The notes: a model not told the origin generated them from the letters alone. A stretch of 64,000 nucleotides of DNA from JAAXGX01 sp965221595 (GCA_965221595.1 OZ244900.1:1674001-1738000); one strand, 5' to 3'. Shown: positions 41,120 to 53,632, counted from the first letter of the stretch. Program-made: numbers and translations.

Positions 41120-43183
41120 ATGCAGGCGAACCGTTTCGTGCGGCTCTGGTTCGTGCGGCTCGTGCTCGCGGCGGTGTGCGTCCCGCTGGTCGCTCAGGAG
41201 GGGGAGCAGCCGGCAGGGGGCGAACTCGTCATCGAGGTCGAGCCCGCCCAGCTGACGCTCGCGGTCGGCAGCACCCGCCGGCTCGCGGCCACCGTCCGGC
41301 GCACGGACGGCACGGTGGTGGACGACGCCACGGTGGTGTTCTACTCGCGCGCGCGGCGCAGCGTTTCCGTGACGCGGCGTGGCGACGTCGAGGCGCGTAG
41401 ACCCGGCGAGTTCACCGTCGTGGCGCTGGTGCCGGCGAACCGCGGTGACGCCGGTCGGCGGCCGGACTCGATTGCCAGGACCGAGGTCGCCGTGACCGTG
41501 CCGCACCCGCCGGTCGAGCACGTCCGGTTCACCGCCGTGCCCCCGAAGTTCTACGTCGGCACCCATCCGCGCCTGGCCGTCGAGGTGGTCGATACGAGCG
41601 GCGCGCTGCGCCATGACGTAGCCGTCGAGTATGCAAGTGCCGACCCGGCGGTCGCGAGCGTCGATCGCCACGGCTTCCTCTCGCTGGCGCGCCCGGGCAC
41701 GGTGGAGCTGTCGGTCCGCGCCGAGGACGCTGCCGACACGCTGGCCATCGAGGTGGAGGCGAGCCCGGTCACCGCGTTGACGCTACAGGCCGGCGCGGAG
41801 TCGGTTCGCACGGGCGACGTCGTGGTCTTCACCGCCGTTGCCAGGGATGCACGCGGCCTGGCGGTGCGCGGCGTGCCCGTGCAGTACGCCGTGGCAGGCG
41901 AGACGGCCCCCACCATCCTCGCTGCGGGCGCGCCCGCGCTGGTGACGAGCGAAGGCCGGTTCGTGGCCGAGCGTTCCGGTACCTATACCGTGGTCGCGAC
42001 CAGCGGCACGCACACCGCCCGCCGGACGGTGGAGGTTCGCTCCCGGGACGTCCGCAGGGAGGTCGAGGTGGTCGGCCGCGGGCGCGTCGTCGACCGCCAC
42101 ACCTCGGACCTGTGGATCTGGGAGGCCGCCGACGGGCGAGACTACGCCATGACCGGGACCTGGGGCTCGGACGGGTCCAGCTACATCTGGGACGTCACCG
42201 ATCCGTCCGATATCCGCAAGGTGCGGGAGATTCGTGTCGACGCGCGCACCGTCAACGACGTCAAGGTGTCGGAGGGCGGCGACATCGCGATCATCAGCCG
42301 CGAAGGCGCGTCGGACCGGCGCAACGGTATCGTCATTCTCGGCGTCGGCAACCCGCGCGAGGGCGTGCCGGTGCTCGCCGAGTACACGGACATGCTGACG
42401 GGCGGGGTCCACAACCTGTTCATCGCCGAGGACCACGTCTTCGCGCTGAGCGCCGGGCGCCGCTACGACATCATCGATATCGAGGACCCCGCCAACCCGC
42501 GGCGGGTGGGGCGCTTCGAGCTCGAGACGCCCGCCCACAGCGTCCACGATGTTTGGGTTAGCGACGGCGTCGCCTACTCGTCGAACTGGACCGACGGCGT
42601 GGTGGCGGTCGACGTGGGCGGCGGCGGCCGCGGCGGCACGCCCGCACGGCCGGTGGAACTGGGGCGCTATGCGTATCCCAGCGGCTGGAACCACGCCGCC
42701 TTCCCGTACCGCAGCGCCTCGACAGGGAAGCTCTATGTGTTCGCCGGCGACGAATCCTTCGTCCCCGAGGGACAACTGCACAGCGAGCGCGATGCGATCC
42801 CGACGCTGGCGGCCGGCTGGATCCACGTCATCGACTGGACCGACTGGGAGCGGCCGCGCGAGGTCGCCAGATACCAGGTACCCGAGGCCGGCTCACACAA
42901 CCTGTGGGTGGAGGACGACACGCTGTACGTGGGCTACTACAACGGCGGCCTGCGCGTCGTCGACGTATCCGGGGAGCTGCTGGGCGATCTGTACCGGCAG
43001 GGCCGCGAGATGGCGCGCTTCCTGCCGTTCGACCCGGACGGGTTCATCGCCAACGCACCCTTCGTATGGGGCCCGCAGCCGTTCAAGGGCCACGTGTTCT
43101 TCTCCGACTGGAACACGGGCCTGTGGGCGGTCCGCCTCCTGCCGCGGACCGGTCCCGCGCCCGTCGTCGGGGAGCCGCAGTAG
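41120..43183 (+). CDS. Exported Ig-like (BIG2) plus LVIVD-repeat protein
   Basis: The 687-residue product has a signal peptide (about 1-25). It is followed by two or three bacterial Ig-like modules (30-310: PAQLTLAVGSTRRLAATVRR, VDTSGALRHDVAVEYASADPAVASVDRHGFLSLARPGTVEL) and a C-terminal LVIVD beta-propeller (about 330-680: SYIWDVTDPSDIRKVREIRVD, IDIEDPANPRRVGRF, GGLRVVDVSGELLGDLY). LVIVD repeats form a propeller in surface or secreted proteins. GAGGAGG lies near the ATG. A second propeller gene starts three bases after its stop, so they form an operon. Function is unknown; adhesion or a redox role is a guess. Confidence 0.83.
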   Translation: MQANRFVRLWFVRLVLAAVCVPLVAQEGEQPAGGELVIEVEPAQLTLAVGSTRRLAATVRRTDGTVVDDATVVFYSRARRSVSVTRRGDVEARRPGEFTVVALVPANRGDAGRRPDSIARTEVAVTVPHPPVEHVRFTAVPPKFYVGTHPRLAVEVVDTSGALRHDVAVEYASADPAVASVDRHGFLSLARPGTVELSVRAEDAADTLAIEVEASPVTALTLQAGAESVRTGDVVVFTAVARDARGLAVRGVPVQYAVAGETAPTILAAGAPALVTSEGRFVAERSGTYTVVATSGTHTARRTVEVRSRDVRREVEVVGRGRVVDRHTSDLWIWEAADGRDYAMTGTWGSDGSSYIWDVTDPSDIRKVREIRVDARTVNDVKVSEGGDIAIISREGASDRRNGIVILGVGNPREGVPVLAEYTDMLTGGVHNLFIAEDHVFALSAGRRYDIIDIEDPANPRRVGRFELETPAHSVHDVWVSDGVAYSSNWTDGVVAVDVGGGGRGGTPARPVELGRYAYPSGWNHAAFPYRSASTGKLYVFAGDESFVPEGQLHSERDAIPTLAAGWIHVIDWTDWERPREVARYQVPEAGSHNLWVEDDTLYVGYYNGGLRVVDVSGELLGDLYRQGREMARFLPFDPDGFIANAPFVWGPQPFKGHVFFSDWNTGLWAVRLLPRTGPAPVVGEPQ

Positions 43184-43186
43184 GCG

Positions 43187-44263
43187 ATGGGCTGCCTGTT
43201 CTCGCGGCTGGCGGCGGCGGTGCTCGCCCTGCTCCTGGCAGGGCCGGCGGCAACCGCCCGCGCCGGCCCCGAGCCTCCGCGCCGCAGCTACTACGTCTAC
43301 GCCTGCGCGGAATCCGAGGACGAGGTGGCTGTCGTGCGCTACGGCCCCGGGGGGCTGGAGGTGGTCAAGACCGTCGGCGTCGGGAGCTATCCGGCGGAAA
43401 CGGAGGGGCCGCACGGCATCGGCATCGCTCCGGACGGGCGCCACTGGTACGTGTCGATTGCGCACGGGCTCCCGTTCGGCAGCGTGCACAAGTACACGAC
43501 CGGGTCGGACCTGTGGCTGGGCGACGCGACCGTGGGGATGTATCCGGCCACGCTCGACGTCGCGGCGTCGACGGGCCTGCTGTACGTGACCAACTTCGAC
43601 CTGCACGGCCGTCTCGAGCCCGGCAGCATCTCGGTCGTCGAGACGGATACGATGACCGAGGTTGCGCGCATCCCCAGCGGCATCCGCCCGCACGGCGGGC
43701 GGCTCGGGCGTGACGAGACGCGTTTGTACGCGGTGAACGTCATGGGGTTCGAGCTCGTCGAAGTCGACGCGCTGGGTTTCGAGGTCGCGCGGCGTCTGCC
43801 GCTGGGTGCCGGCGTGCAGCCGTCGTGGGTCACGCACCCGACCCGCACGGGCCGCGTCTACGTGACCGGGAGCAACGTCGCGCGGGTCTTCGAGGTCGAC
43901 CTCGACCGGTGGCGGGTCGTCCGTACCTTCGACACCGGACCCGGACCCTACAACGCGGTCGTGACGCCGGACGAGTCGACCCTCGTCGTCACCTACCGGC
44001 AGGGCGGCGCGGTCGGGTTCTGGGACCTCGCGTCCGGGCGCGAGCGTGCCCGCGTCGCTACCACCCGCGCCATTCCCCACGGTGTCGTAACGACGCCCGA
44101 CGGCGCCTACGCGTTCGTCACCGTGGAGGGCGTAGGCGGCGAGCCGGGCACGGTTGAGGTGTACGATGTCGCGGCGGCCGAGCGCCGCGGTGCCGTCGAC
44201 ATCGGGAAGCAGGCCAGCGGCATCGCGTTCTGGAGGGTGGAGGAGCCGCAGTCTGCGCCGTAG
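43187..44263 (+). CDS. Exported YncE-like beta-propeller protein
   Basis: The 358-residue protein has a signal peptide (residues 5-26, ending ARAG) and repeated propeller blades of the YncE/SMP-30-like type: GPHGIGIAPDGRHWYVS, ATLDVAASTGLLYVTNFD, GRLGRDETRLYAVNV, PTRTGRVYVTGSNVARVFEVDL, YNAVVTPDESTLVVTY, HGVVTTPDGAYAFVTVEG. Each blade has the V-x-x-D-x-x-x-x-x-V pattern. Such proteins are exported binding or lactonase-type scaffolds. It lies three bases after the previous propeller gene and is presumably co-transcribed. No catalytic residues can be picked out. It converges on the thiolase gene with only about 20 bases between. Confidence 0.8.
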   Translation: MGCLFSRLAAAVLALLLAGPAATARAGPEPPRRSYYVYACAESEDEVAVVRYGPGGLEVVKTVGVGSYPAETEGPHGIGIAPDGRHWYVSIAHGLPFGSVHKYTTGSDLWLGDATVGMYPATLDVAASTGLLYVTNFDLHGRLEPGSISVVETDTMTEVARIPSGIRPHGGRLGRDETRLYAVNVMGFELVEVDALGFEVARRLPLGAGVQPSWVTHPTRTGRVYVTGSNVARVFEVDLDRWRVVRTFDTGPGPYNAVVTPDESTLVVTYRQGGAVGFWDLASGRERARVATTRAIPHGVVTTPDGAYAFVTVEGVGGEPGTVEVYDVAAAERRGAVDIGKQASGIAFWRVEEPQSAP

Positions 44264-44285
44264 CACGACGCCGGACGTCCGGACG

Positions 44286-45470
<1,185 letters not shown>

Positions 45471-45472
45471 CG

Positions 45473-45754
45473 TCAGCTCTCCTTCACGACAATCCGCTTG
45501 ATGACGCCCTGACCGAGCAGTGCAGCGAGCCGCCGCGCGACAACGGCTGCAGACCGTGCCGTCTCGCGCCGCCAGTGCCCACCCGCGGCGGCGACGCGCA
45601 GCGTGCCGTCGGCCTCGAGATCGACGGTGGTCGCGCGCGACATCGCGGCGCCCACGGCGGCGCTCCACGCGAAGCGGACCTTGGCGGCCGTCAATGGCTG
45701 GCTGCGCAGCAGCGCGGCGACCGCCTGCAGGGCAACATCGCGGGCGGCAAGCAT
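45473..45754 (-). CDS. DciA-like (DUF721) protein
   Basis: The 93-residue product reads ALLRSQPLTAAKVRFAWSAAVGAAMSRATTVDLEADGTLRVAAAGGHWRRET...LLGQGVIKRIVVKES. This matches the DUF721/DciA core: A-W-x-x-A-V-G, then D-G-x-L-x-V, x-x-W-x-x-E, and L-x-x-x-L-G-x-x-x-I-x-x-I. DciA loads DnaB at replication start in bacteria without DnaC. It is shorter than most (often 110-170 residues) but covers the domain. Its ATG at 45754 abuts the divergent maf start at 45755 with no gap, and it is followed at two bases by the thiolase gene. Confidence 0.75.
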   Translation of the reverse strand: MLAARDVALQAVAALLRSQPLTAAKVRFAWSAAVGAAMSRATTVDLEADGTLRVAAAGGHWRRETARSAAVVARRLAALLGQGVIKRIVVKES

Positions 45755-46357
45755 ATGATGTCGCCAGTGTATCACCGCGAAGACGCGCTCATTCTGGCCT
45801 CGCGATCGCCGCGCCGTGCCGAGTTGCTGACGCGCGCGGGCTACCGCTTCGAGGTCGTTCCGCCCGATGTCGACGAGCGGCTGCGGGCGGGCGAGGCGCC
45901 CCGCGACTACGTTGCGCGGCTGGCGGCGGAGAAGGCGGCGGCGGTCGCACCGCGCTACCCGGCGCGCGTCGTGCTCGCCGCCGACACGACGGTGGTTGTC
46001 GGCTCGGCGGTGCTCGGCAAGCCGCGCGACGCAAACGAGGCAGCTGAGATGCTGCGGCGTCTGTCCGGACGGGCCCACGACGTGCTGACCGGCGTCGCGG
46101 TCCGCCGCGGCGGGGCCTGCGCGAGCGGGGTGGAGCGGACCGCCGTGCACCTCGCGGATCTCGACGAGGCGCTCATCGCCTGGTACGTCGCGACCGGGGA
46201 ACCGTCCGACAAGGCCGGCGCCTATGGTGTGCAGGGCATCGCGTCCCGCTTCGTGACGCGGATCGAAGGTTCCTATTCGAACGTCGTCGGCCTGCCGCTG
46301 GCGCTGCTCGATCGGCTTCTGGCACGGCTGGCGGGCGGAGACGGACCCGCGCGTTGA
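45755..46357 (+). CDS. maf: Maf-family nucleoside triphosphate pyrophosphatase
   Basis: The 200-residue protein has the Maf signatures LILASRSPRRAELL (13-26), VVLAADTTVVVG (residues 69-80), GKPRDANEAAEMLRRLSGR (84-102), and the D-K-A-G-A-Y-G-V-Q-G block (155-164) that binds the nucleotide. It hydrolyses noncanonical NTPs such as dTTP/UTP or methylated forms. The ATG at 45755 lies next to the divergent dciA-like start. A second ATG follows immediately (45758). The spacing to ccmE is 59 bases. Confidence 0.92.
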   Translation: MMSPVYHREDALILASRSPRRAELLTRAGYRFEVVPPDVDERLRAGEAPRDYVARLAAEKAAAVAPRYPARVVLAADTTVVVGSAVLGKPRDANEAAEMLRRLSGRAHDVLTGVAVRRGGACASGVERTAVHLADLDEALIAWYVATGEPSDKAGAYGVQGIASRFVTRIEGSYSNVVGLPLALLDRLLARLAGGDGPAR

Positions 46358-46416
46358 CTGGCCCGCGGCGGGGACGATATTCTTAGAGGAATCGTACGCG
46401 GAGGGCTACTGCACCC

Positions 46417-46863
46417 ATGGCAAGCAAGACGCTCAAGATCGGGCTCACGACGACGGTTCTGGCGGTCGCCTTCGCCGGGCTGATGTGGACCACGATGGCC
46501 GACGGCACCGCCTACTACCAGCATGTCGACGAGGTGATGGTCGATCCCGACACCTGGTACGGCAAGCGGCTGCAGATGCACGGCTATGCCAAGGACATCC
46601 GCGTGCGGCCCAAGAGCATGGACTACCGGTTCGACATCGAGAACAACGGCTACGTCGTCCGGGCCGAATATACCGGCATCGTGCCGGACACCTTCCAGAA
46701 CGACGCCGAAGTCGTCGTGACGGGCCGTCTCGACGGCGACACCTTTCTCGTGGAGCCGGACGGCATCATGGCGAAGTGCCCGTCGAAGTACGAGGCGAAG
46801 CCCACGCTCGGCAAGACGGTCGGCGGCGAAGCGGCAGCGCCCGTCACGCCCGGCGCCGACTGA
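46417..46863 (+). CDS. ccmE: Cytochrome c maturation protein CcmE, CxxxY variant
   Basis: The 148-residue protein has an N-terminal TM helix (8-26) and the CcmE OB-fold: DEVMVDPDTWYGKRLQMHGYAKD (38-60), VRAEYTGIVPDTFQNDAEVVVTGRLDG (81-107). In usual CcmE the haem-attaching residue is a His in H-D-x-x-Y near the C-terminus; here the place reads IMAKCPSKY, with C121 and Y125, i.e. CxxxY. Such variants are known from Desulfovibrio and archaea. CcmE holds haem for transfer to apocytochromes. It opens the ccm cluster; -10-like TATTCT lies at 46378-46383. The call is firm and the variant is directly visible. Confidence 0.95.
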   Translation: MASKTLKIGLTTTVLAVAFAGLMWTTMADGTAYYQHVDEVMVDPDTWYGKRLQMHGYAKDIRVRPKSMDYRFDIENNGYVVRAEYTGIVPDTFQNDAEVVVTGRLDGDTFLVEPDGIMAKCPSKYEAKPTLGKTVGGEAAAPVTPGAD

Positions 46864-46944
46864 AGGCTCACGGCAGCGGCGCTGTCGGCTCAGCGGCGGC
46901 TGTGAGCGGCACGCGGGGTTCGACCCGCCGCGGGGGTCTCCACC

Positions 46945-49396
<2,452 letters not shown>

Positions 49397-49419
<23 letters not shown>

Positions 49420-49993
49420 CGCCCGCAACTTTCGTCCCTGGCATCTCTTCGTGTTGGCCGGCCTGCTGGCTGCGACGGTCGGCGTGCTCGTGGTCCGGCC
49501 GGCCGACCCGGTCGTCCTCGTGCTGCTGGTGGCAGCCATCGGCTCGTCGGCGTGGGTCGGCTGCATGCTCTACCGCATGCTGTGGCCGCTGGCCGCGCCG
49601 GCGTTCATGGACCGCACGGAGGTCGTCGGCGGCCGCGCGCGCGCGGCTCTGGAGCGGGAGAAAACACTCGTGCTGCGGGCCATCAAGGAGCTCGAGTTCG
49701 ACAAGGCCATGAGCAAGGTGTCGGCCGCGGACTTCCAGGAGATGAGCGGACGTCTGCGGGCGCGCGCCATCATGCTGATGCGGCAGCTCGACGTGACCCT
49801 ACCCGGCTACCGCGAGGCCATCGAACAGGAGCTGTCGCAGCGTCTGGGCAGCCTTCCTGGCGGCCCGGACGAGGCGTCGGGGAACGCGGGCGCCGTTGTG
49901 GCAGGTGCGCCGTGCCCGCACTGCGCGACGACGAACGACCACGACGCGAGATTCTGCAAGGCGTGCGGGGCCGAGCTGGAGCAGCCCGCGTGA
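49397..49993 (+). CDS. Membrane protein with coiled coil and zinc ribbon in the ccm cluster
   Basis: The 198-residue protein has two TM helices (about 15-35 and 40-60), a cytosolic or periplasmic helical region (75-150) with REKTLVLRAIKELEFDKAMSKVSAADFQEMSGRL, and a C-terminal zinc ribbon (C173, C176, C187, C190). The two TMs plus the EL-x-FD-x-x-x-x-K-x-S-x-x-D-F pattern resemble the N-terminal part of CcmI, with the TPR part replaced by a zinc ribbon. This is inference. It overlaps the CcmF-H gene by 23 bases, so it is translated with it. Role in apocytochrome handling is likely but unproven. Confidence 0.75.
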
Positions 49994-51210
49994 CGCGCGG
50001 GACCGGCGCGGCGGCCGTGCTCTGCGGGCTGGCGGCCCTGGCGGCGGCGCAGCCCGACCCGCGCCAGATGTCGGGCATCCCCCTGCCCGACGCCAGCCTG
50101 GCCGACGGCACCATCTCCGTGCGCGTCATCCGGGGGCAGCTTACCAACAACGTGGCCGGCCACGCGGTGGAGCTGCGCCAGGGCGACATCGTCGAGACCG
50201 CGACCACCGATGCGGAGGGACGCGCCGTCTTCCTGACGCTGAACCCGGGCCAGCAGGTGCGGGCGGCGACCGAGCTCGACGGCGTGCGGATCGAGTCGCG
50301 GCCGTTCGCCGTGCCGGGACGGGGCGGGGTGCGGCTGATGCTCGTCGGCGCCGACCCGGATGTGGTGGTCGAGCCGGCACCGCCCGGCCTCGTGACCTTC
50401 GGCGGCGAGTCCTTCATTCAGGTGGAGCTCGTCGAGGAGAGCATCGAGGTGTACTACGTCCTCGATCTTCTCAACCCGGCCCAGGTGCCGGTCGAGCCGC
50501 CGGTGCCGATCGTGGTCGACCTGCCGGGCGGCGCACAGGGTGTGACGGTGCTCCCCGGCTCGTCCCCGCGCACGGTTGCCGACGGCCCGCGCGTGGAGCT
50601 GAGCGGTCCGTTCGAGCCCGGCGCGACGCCGCTGCAAATCGCCTACATCCTGCCGTACTCGGGCGCCAGCTTGACCCTGTCCCAGGTGTTCCCTGTCGAT
50701 TGGGACGCGGTCCTGCTGTCGGTGGAGAAATGGGGTGACGTGGACTTCGTCTCGTCCCAGGTGCCGCGGCGGGCGGAGGTCCCGTCGGAGGCGCGGGCCG
50801 GCGCGACGCATCTGCTCGGCGCCGGGCCGCGGGTGGCCGCCGGCACGCCGTTCGCCATCGAGCTGACCGGGCTGCCGCACCGCAGCGCGTTGCCGAGCAC
50901 GGTGACGCTCGTCGTCGCACTGGCGATCCTCGGACTGGGCTGCTGGGGCGCGGCCGGTTCGGGCGGCGCGGACGCGTCGACGACAACCCGTGAGCAACTG
51001 GAGTCGCGGCGCGAACGCCTCTTCGCCGAGCTCGTCCGAATCGAGCACCAGCATCGCAGTGGCAAGATTGGTCGCACGCGATACGCCACGCGTCGCAGCG
51101 ACCTGTTCGGCGCGCTCGAGAAGGTGTACCGCGCGCTCGACGAGGAGACGGCGCAGGTGGCGGCCGACCCGGTTCCGCGTGCATCCGGCGCCGCGCCGGC
51201 CACCAGCTGA
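49990..51210 (+). CDS. Exported, C-terminally anchored protein of the ccm cluster
   Basis: The 406-residue product has a signal peptide (residues 2-20, ending LAAAQ), a long periplasmic region rich in beta strands, one TM helix near 301-320 (VTLVVALAILGLGCWGAA), and a cytosolic tail with a helical hairpin (LFAELVRIEHQHRSGKIGRTRYATRRSDLFGALEKVYRALDEE). The tail's pattern resembles the helical region in the preceding gene. No family is recognised. The GTG overlaps the zinc-ribbon gene stop by four bases, and the stop overlaps the ccmA ATG by one base. Its place inside the ccm operon implies a role in cytochrome c maturation. Confidence 0.65.
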   Translation: MTRGTGAAAVLCGLAALAAAQPDPRQMSGIPLPDASLADGTISVRVIRGQLTNNVAGHAVELRQGDIVETATTDAEGRAVFLTLNPGQQVRAATELDGVRIESRPFAVPGRGGVRLMLVGADPDVVVEPAPPGLVTFGGESFIQVELVEESIEVYYVLDLLNPAQVPVEPPVPIVVDLPGGAQGVTVLPGSSPRTVADGPRVELSGPFEPGATPLQIAYILPYSGASLTLSQVFPVDWDAVLLSVEKWGDVDFVSSQVPRRAEVPSEARAGATHLLGAGPRVAAGTPFAIELTGLPHRSALPSTVTLVVALAILGLGCWGAAGSGGADASTTTREQLESRRERLFAELVRIEHQHRSGKIGRTRYATRRSDLFGALEKVYRALDEETAQVAADPVPRASGAAPATS

Positions 51211-51947
51211 TGCCGGCCGCGCGCACCCCTGCATTCGATTTCGACCGGCTGACAGTCGCGAACGTGTCCCGCCATTACGGCCGCCGCCGCGCGCTCGCGG
51301 GCGTCTCCGTCACGCTGCGGGCCGGCGAGGTCGTCGGTCTGCTCGGCCCGAACGGGGCCGGCAAGTCGACCCTGCTCGGCCTGCTCGCCACGCTGATACA
51401 GCCGTCCGCCGGCGAGGTGCGGTACGGTGACCGGGTGGCCCGCGACGCCGGTCAGGCGCTCCGCGCGAGGCTGGGATTCCTGTCGCATGAGCTGCAGCTC
51501 TACGGGGAGCTGACCGCCCGCGAGAACCTGGAATTCTTCGGCGGGCTGCACGGCCTGCCCGACCGCGCCGCGCGCGCCGCCGCCGCGCTCGAGCGGGCCG
51601 GCCTGGCGGCCCGCGCCGACGAGGCGGTACACGGCTTCTCGCGCGGCATGCGCCAGCGGCTGGCGCTGGAGCGAACCCTGTTGCACGACCCGCGGCTGGT
51701 GCTGCTCGACGAGCCGTTCACCGGTCTCGACGAGCCGGCCGGCCAAGCCCTGGCCGGCCGGCTGCAAGCGCTCGGGCACGACCGGCGCATCGTGCTGCTG
51801 GCCACCCACGATCTGGAGGCAGTAGAGGGACGGCTCGACCGCCTGCTGCTGCTCCGCGCGGGCCGCCTGAGCGAGCTGCCCATGGGGCACGGGCCGCTCC
51901 GGCACGTCTATCGCGCGGCTCTGGCCGCCACCCCGGGGCGAGGCTGA
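51210..51947 (+). CDS. ccmA: CcmA-type ABC transporter ATP-binding protein
   Basis: The 245-residue ATPase has Walker A GPNGAGKST (46-54), the Q-loop region LSHELQLYGELTARENLEFFGGL, the signature FSRGMRQRLALER, Walker B LVLLDEPF and the H-loop LATHDLEAVEG. With CcmB it forms the transporter that releases holo-CcmE (historically called the haem exporter). Its ATG overlaps the stop of the previous gene by one base (TGATG). The following CcmB gene starts four bases after its stop. The context makes CcmA the safe choice over a generic ABC ATPase. Confidence 0.9.
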   Translation: MPAARTPAFDFDRLTVANVSRHYGRRRALAGVSVTLRAGEVVGLLGPNGAGKSTLLGLLATLIQPSAGEVRYGDRVARDAGQALRARLGFLSHELQLYGELTARENLEFFGGLHGLPDRAARAAAALERAGLAARADEAVHGFSRGMRQRLALERTLLHDPRLVLLDEPFTGLDEPAGQALAGRLQALGHDRRIVLLATHDLEAVEGRLDRLLLLRAGRLSELPMGHGPLRHVYRAALAATPGRG

Positions 51948-51951
51948 GCGC

Positions 51952-52638
51952 GTGACACGAGACTTCCTGCGGGTGGCCTGGCTCGTGATGCGGAAGGACC
52001 TGACCGTGGAATCGCGGAGCTGGGAGATGGTGTCGACGACGTTGTTCTTCGCCGTCTCGTGCGTCCTCGTCTTCTCGTTCGCCTTCGTACGCGGGGGGCA
52101 GCCCGTCGAGGGGGCGGCGCCGGGCATCCTGTGGATTGCCGTCGCGTTCTCGGGGACGCTCACGCTCGGACCCGCGTTCGACCGCGAGCGGCACCACGAC
52201 GCGCTACGCGGGCTGCTGCTAGCACCGGTGGAGCGCTCGGCCATCTTCGTGGGCAAGCTGCTGGGCATTCTGCTGCTGATGACCGCCGTCGAGCTCGTCG
52301 TGGTGGTCCTGGTCGCCGTGCTGTTCCAGGCGCCGCTGATGGCCAACGGCTGGTGGATAGCCGCCTTGCTGATGCTCGGCAACCTGGGCTTCGCGGCGGT
52401 GGGCACGCTGTTCGCGGCGATGCTGGTGCGAACCCGCAGCCGCGGCGTCCTGCTGCCGATTCTGCTGTATCCGGTCACGCTCCCGGCGCTGATCGCGGGC
52501 GTCATGGGCACGACGGCCGTGTTGCAGGCCGAGCCGAATCTCGACCTGGCCCGTTTTTGGGCTGCGCTGCTGCTCTTCTTCGACGCGATCTTCACCACGC
52601 TGGCGTTATGGACATTCGAGCCGGTCATGACAGAATGA
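51952..52638 (+). CDS. ccmB: CcmB membrane subunit
   Basis: The 228-residue integral membrane protein has six hydrophobic segments and the conserved start ...WLVMRKDLTVESRSWEMVSTTLFFAV, followed by LTLGPAFDRERHHDALRGLLLAPVERSAIFVGKLLG and LLPILLYPVTLPALIAGV. These are the CcmB signatures (R-K-D-L-x-x-E-x-R and the D-R-E loop). The GTG at 51952 comes four bases after ccmA; its stop overlaps the ccmC ATG (AATGA). It pairs with CcmA and CcmC in the CcmABC complex. Confidence 0.93.
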   Translation: MTRDFLRVAWLVMRKDLTVESRSWEMVSTTLFFAVSCVLVFSFAFVRGGQPVEGAAPGILWIAVAFSGTLTLGPAFDRERHHDALRGLLLAPVERSAIFVGKLLGILLLMTAVELVVVVLVAVLFQAPLMANGWWIAALLMLGNLGFAAVGTLFAAMLVRTRSRGVLLPILLYPVTLPALIAGVMGTTAVLQAEPNLDLARFWAALLLFFDAIFTTLALWTFEPVMTE

Positions 52639-53321
52639 GACGCATGATGCCAGGCCACCGCACGTTCGCGGGACTGACGCTGGCGGGGCTCGTGATGTTC
52701 GCTGCGGCCCCGCTCTGGATCGCCCGGGCGCCGTACGAGTCGACGATGGGCCTGATCCAGAAGATCTTCTACTTCCACGTGCCCGGCTGGATCGTGATGT
52801 TCCTGGCAGTGGCCATCTGCGGCGTGGCCAGCGCCGTCCACCTCTTCCGGCACAAGCCGGCCGCCGATCGACTGGCCGTCGCGGCGGCGGAGCTGGCCGT
52901 GGTGTTCGGCCTCATCGGTCTGGCGACGGGACCGCTCTGGGCGCGCAAGGCCTGGGGCGTCTGGTGGCAGTGGGACGCGCGGCTCACGATGGCGCTGATC
53001 CTGGAGCTGATCTTCTGCGCCTATCTGTTGCTGCGGCGCTACGGCGGTCCCGGATCGGACAGGCTCGCGGCCGGGCTCGCGCTGTTCGGACTGGCGAACG
53101 TCCCGTTCGTCTACATTTCGGTCAACGTCTGGCGCACGATCCACCCCACAACCAGCGTCGTGCCGCAGCTCGCGACCTCGGCGCCCGGGATGTTCGGCCC
53201 GTTCGTCTGGTGCGCCGTGGCCTTTCTCGCGCTGTTCGCCGCGCTCCTGGCGGCGCGAACCCGCCTCGAGACGCAGCGGGCGGAGGTCGAGCGGCTCTAT
53301 TTGGCGCTCGAGGAGGAGTAA
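52635..53321 (+). CDS. ccmC: CcmC haem-handling membrane protein
   Basis: The 228-residue protein has six TM helices, the haem-binding WGVWWQWDARL motif at 107-117, and the flanking histidines in YFHVPGW (H48) and WRTIHPT (about residue 174). CcmC presents haem to CcmE at the periplasmic face. The ATG overlaps the ccmB stop. The next gene, CcmD-like, starts five bases after its stop. Confidence 0.95.
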   Translation: MRRMMPGHRTFAGLTLAGLVMFAAAPLWIARAPYESTMGLIQKIFYFHVPGWIVMFLAVAICGVASAVHLFRHKPAADRLAVAAAELAVVFGLIGLATGPLWARKAWGVWWQWDARLTMALILELIFCAYLLLRRYGGPGSDRLAAGLALFGLANVPFVYISVNVWRTIHPTTSVVPQLATSAPGMFGPFVWCAVAFLALFAALLAARTRLETQRAEVERLYLALEEE

Positions 53322-53326
53322 GCGGC

Positions 53327-53632
53327 GTGACGGACGCGCAACGAACAGCGATTGCCATTACCCTTGCGGCCGTGCTGCTGGCGCCGCCCGGCGCGGCGGG
53401 AGTCGTCGCGGAGAGCGGCCAGCCGCAGCCGCCGCAGGAGGAGTTCGTCCCCATCGATCAGGTGCCGCCCGAGGACCAGCTGCCGGCGGCACCCCTGCTC
53501 ATTGCCGCCTACGCCATCGTCTGGCTGGTGGTGTTCGGCTACCTCTGGTCCATCTGGCGGCGCCAGTCGGCCGTCGAGCGGGAGCTGACCGACCTGTCCG
53601 CACGCGCCGGCGGCAGTGACCAGGGAACGTAG
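53327..53632 (+). CDS. ccmD: CcmD-like protein with N-terminal signal segment
   Basis: The 101-residue protein has a hydrophobic N-terminal segment (7-27), a Pro/Gln-rich loop (EEFVPIDQVPPEDQLPAAP), then one TM helix (about 56-75: LLIAAYAIVWLVVFGYLWSIW) and R-R plus a helical tail. The YxxxW...fgYlwsiwrR pattern is that of CcmD, which holds CcmC and CcmE together. The signal segment and loop are extra to the usual 50-70 residues, as in some CcmD families of other phyla. The GTG follows the ccmC stop by five bases. Confidence 0.78.
   Translation: MTDAQRTAIAITLAAVLLAPPGAAGVVAESGQPQPPQEEFVPIDQVPPEDQLPAAPLLIAAYAIVWLVVFGYLWSIWRRQSAVERELTDLSARAGGSDQGT

Noticed and set aside
41013..41255. An 80-codon frame upstream of the BIG2/LVIVD gene
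   Set aside because: It overlaps the signal peptide region of the real gene in another frame, and its translation has no domain or hydrophobic segment.
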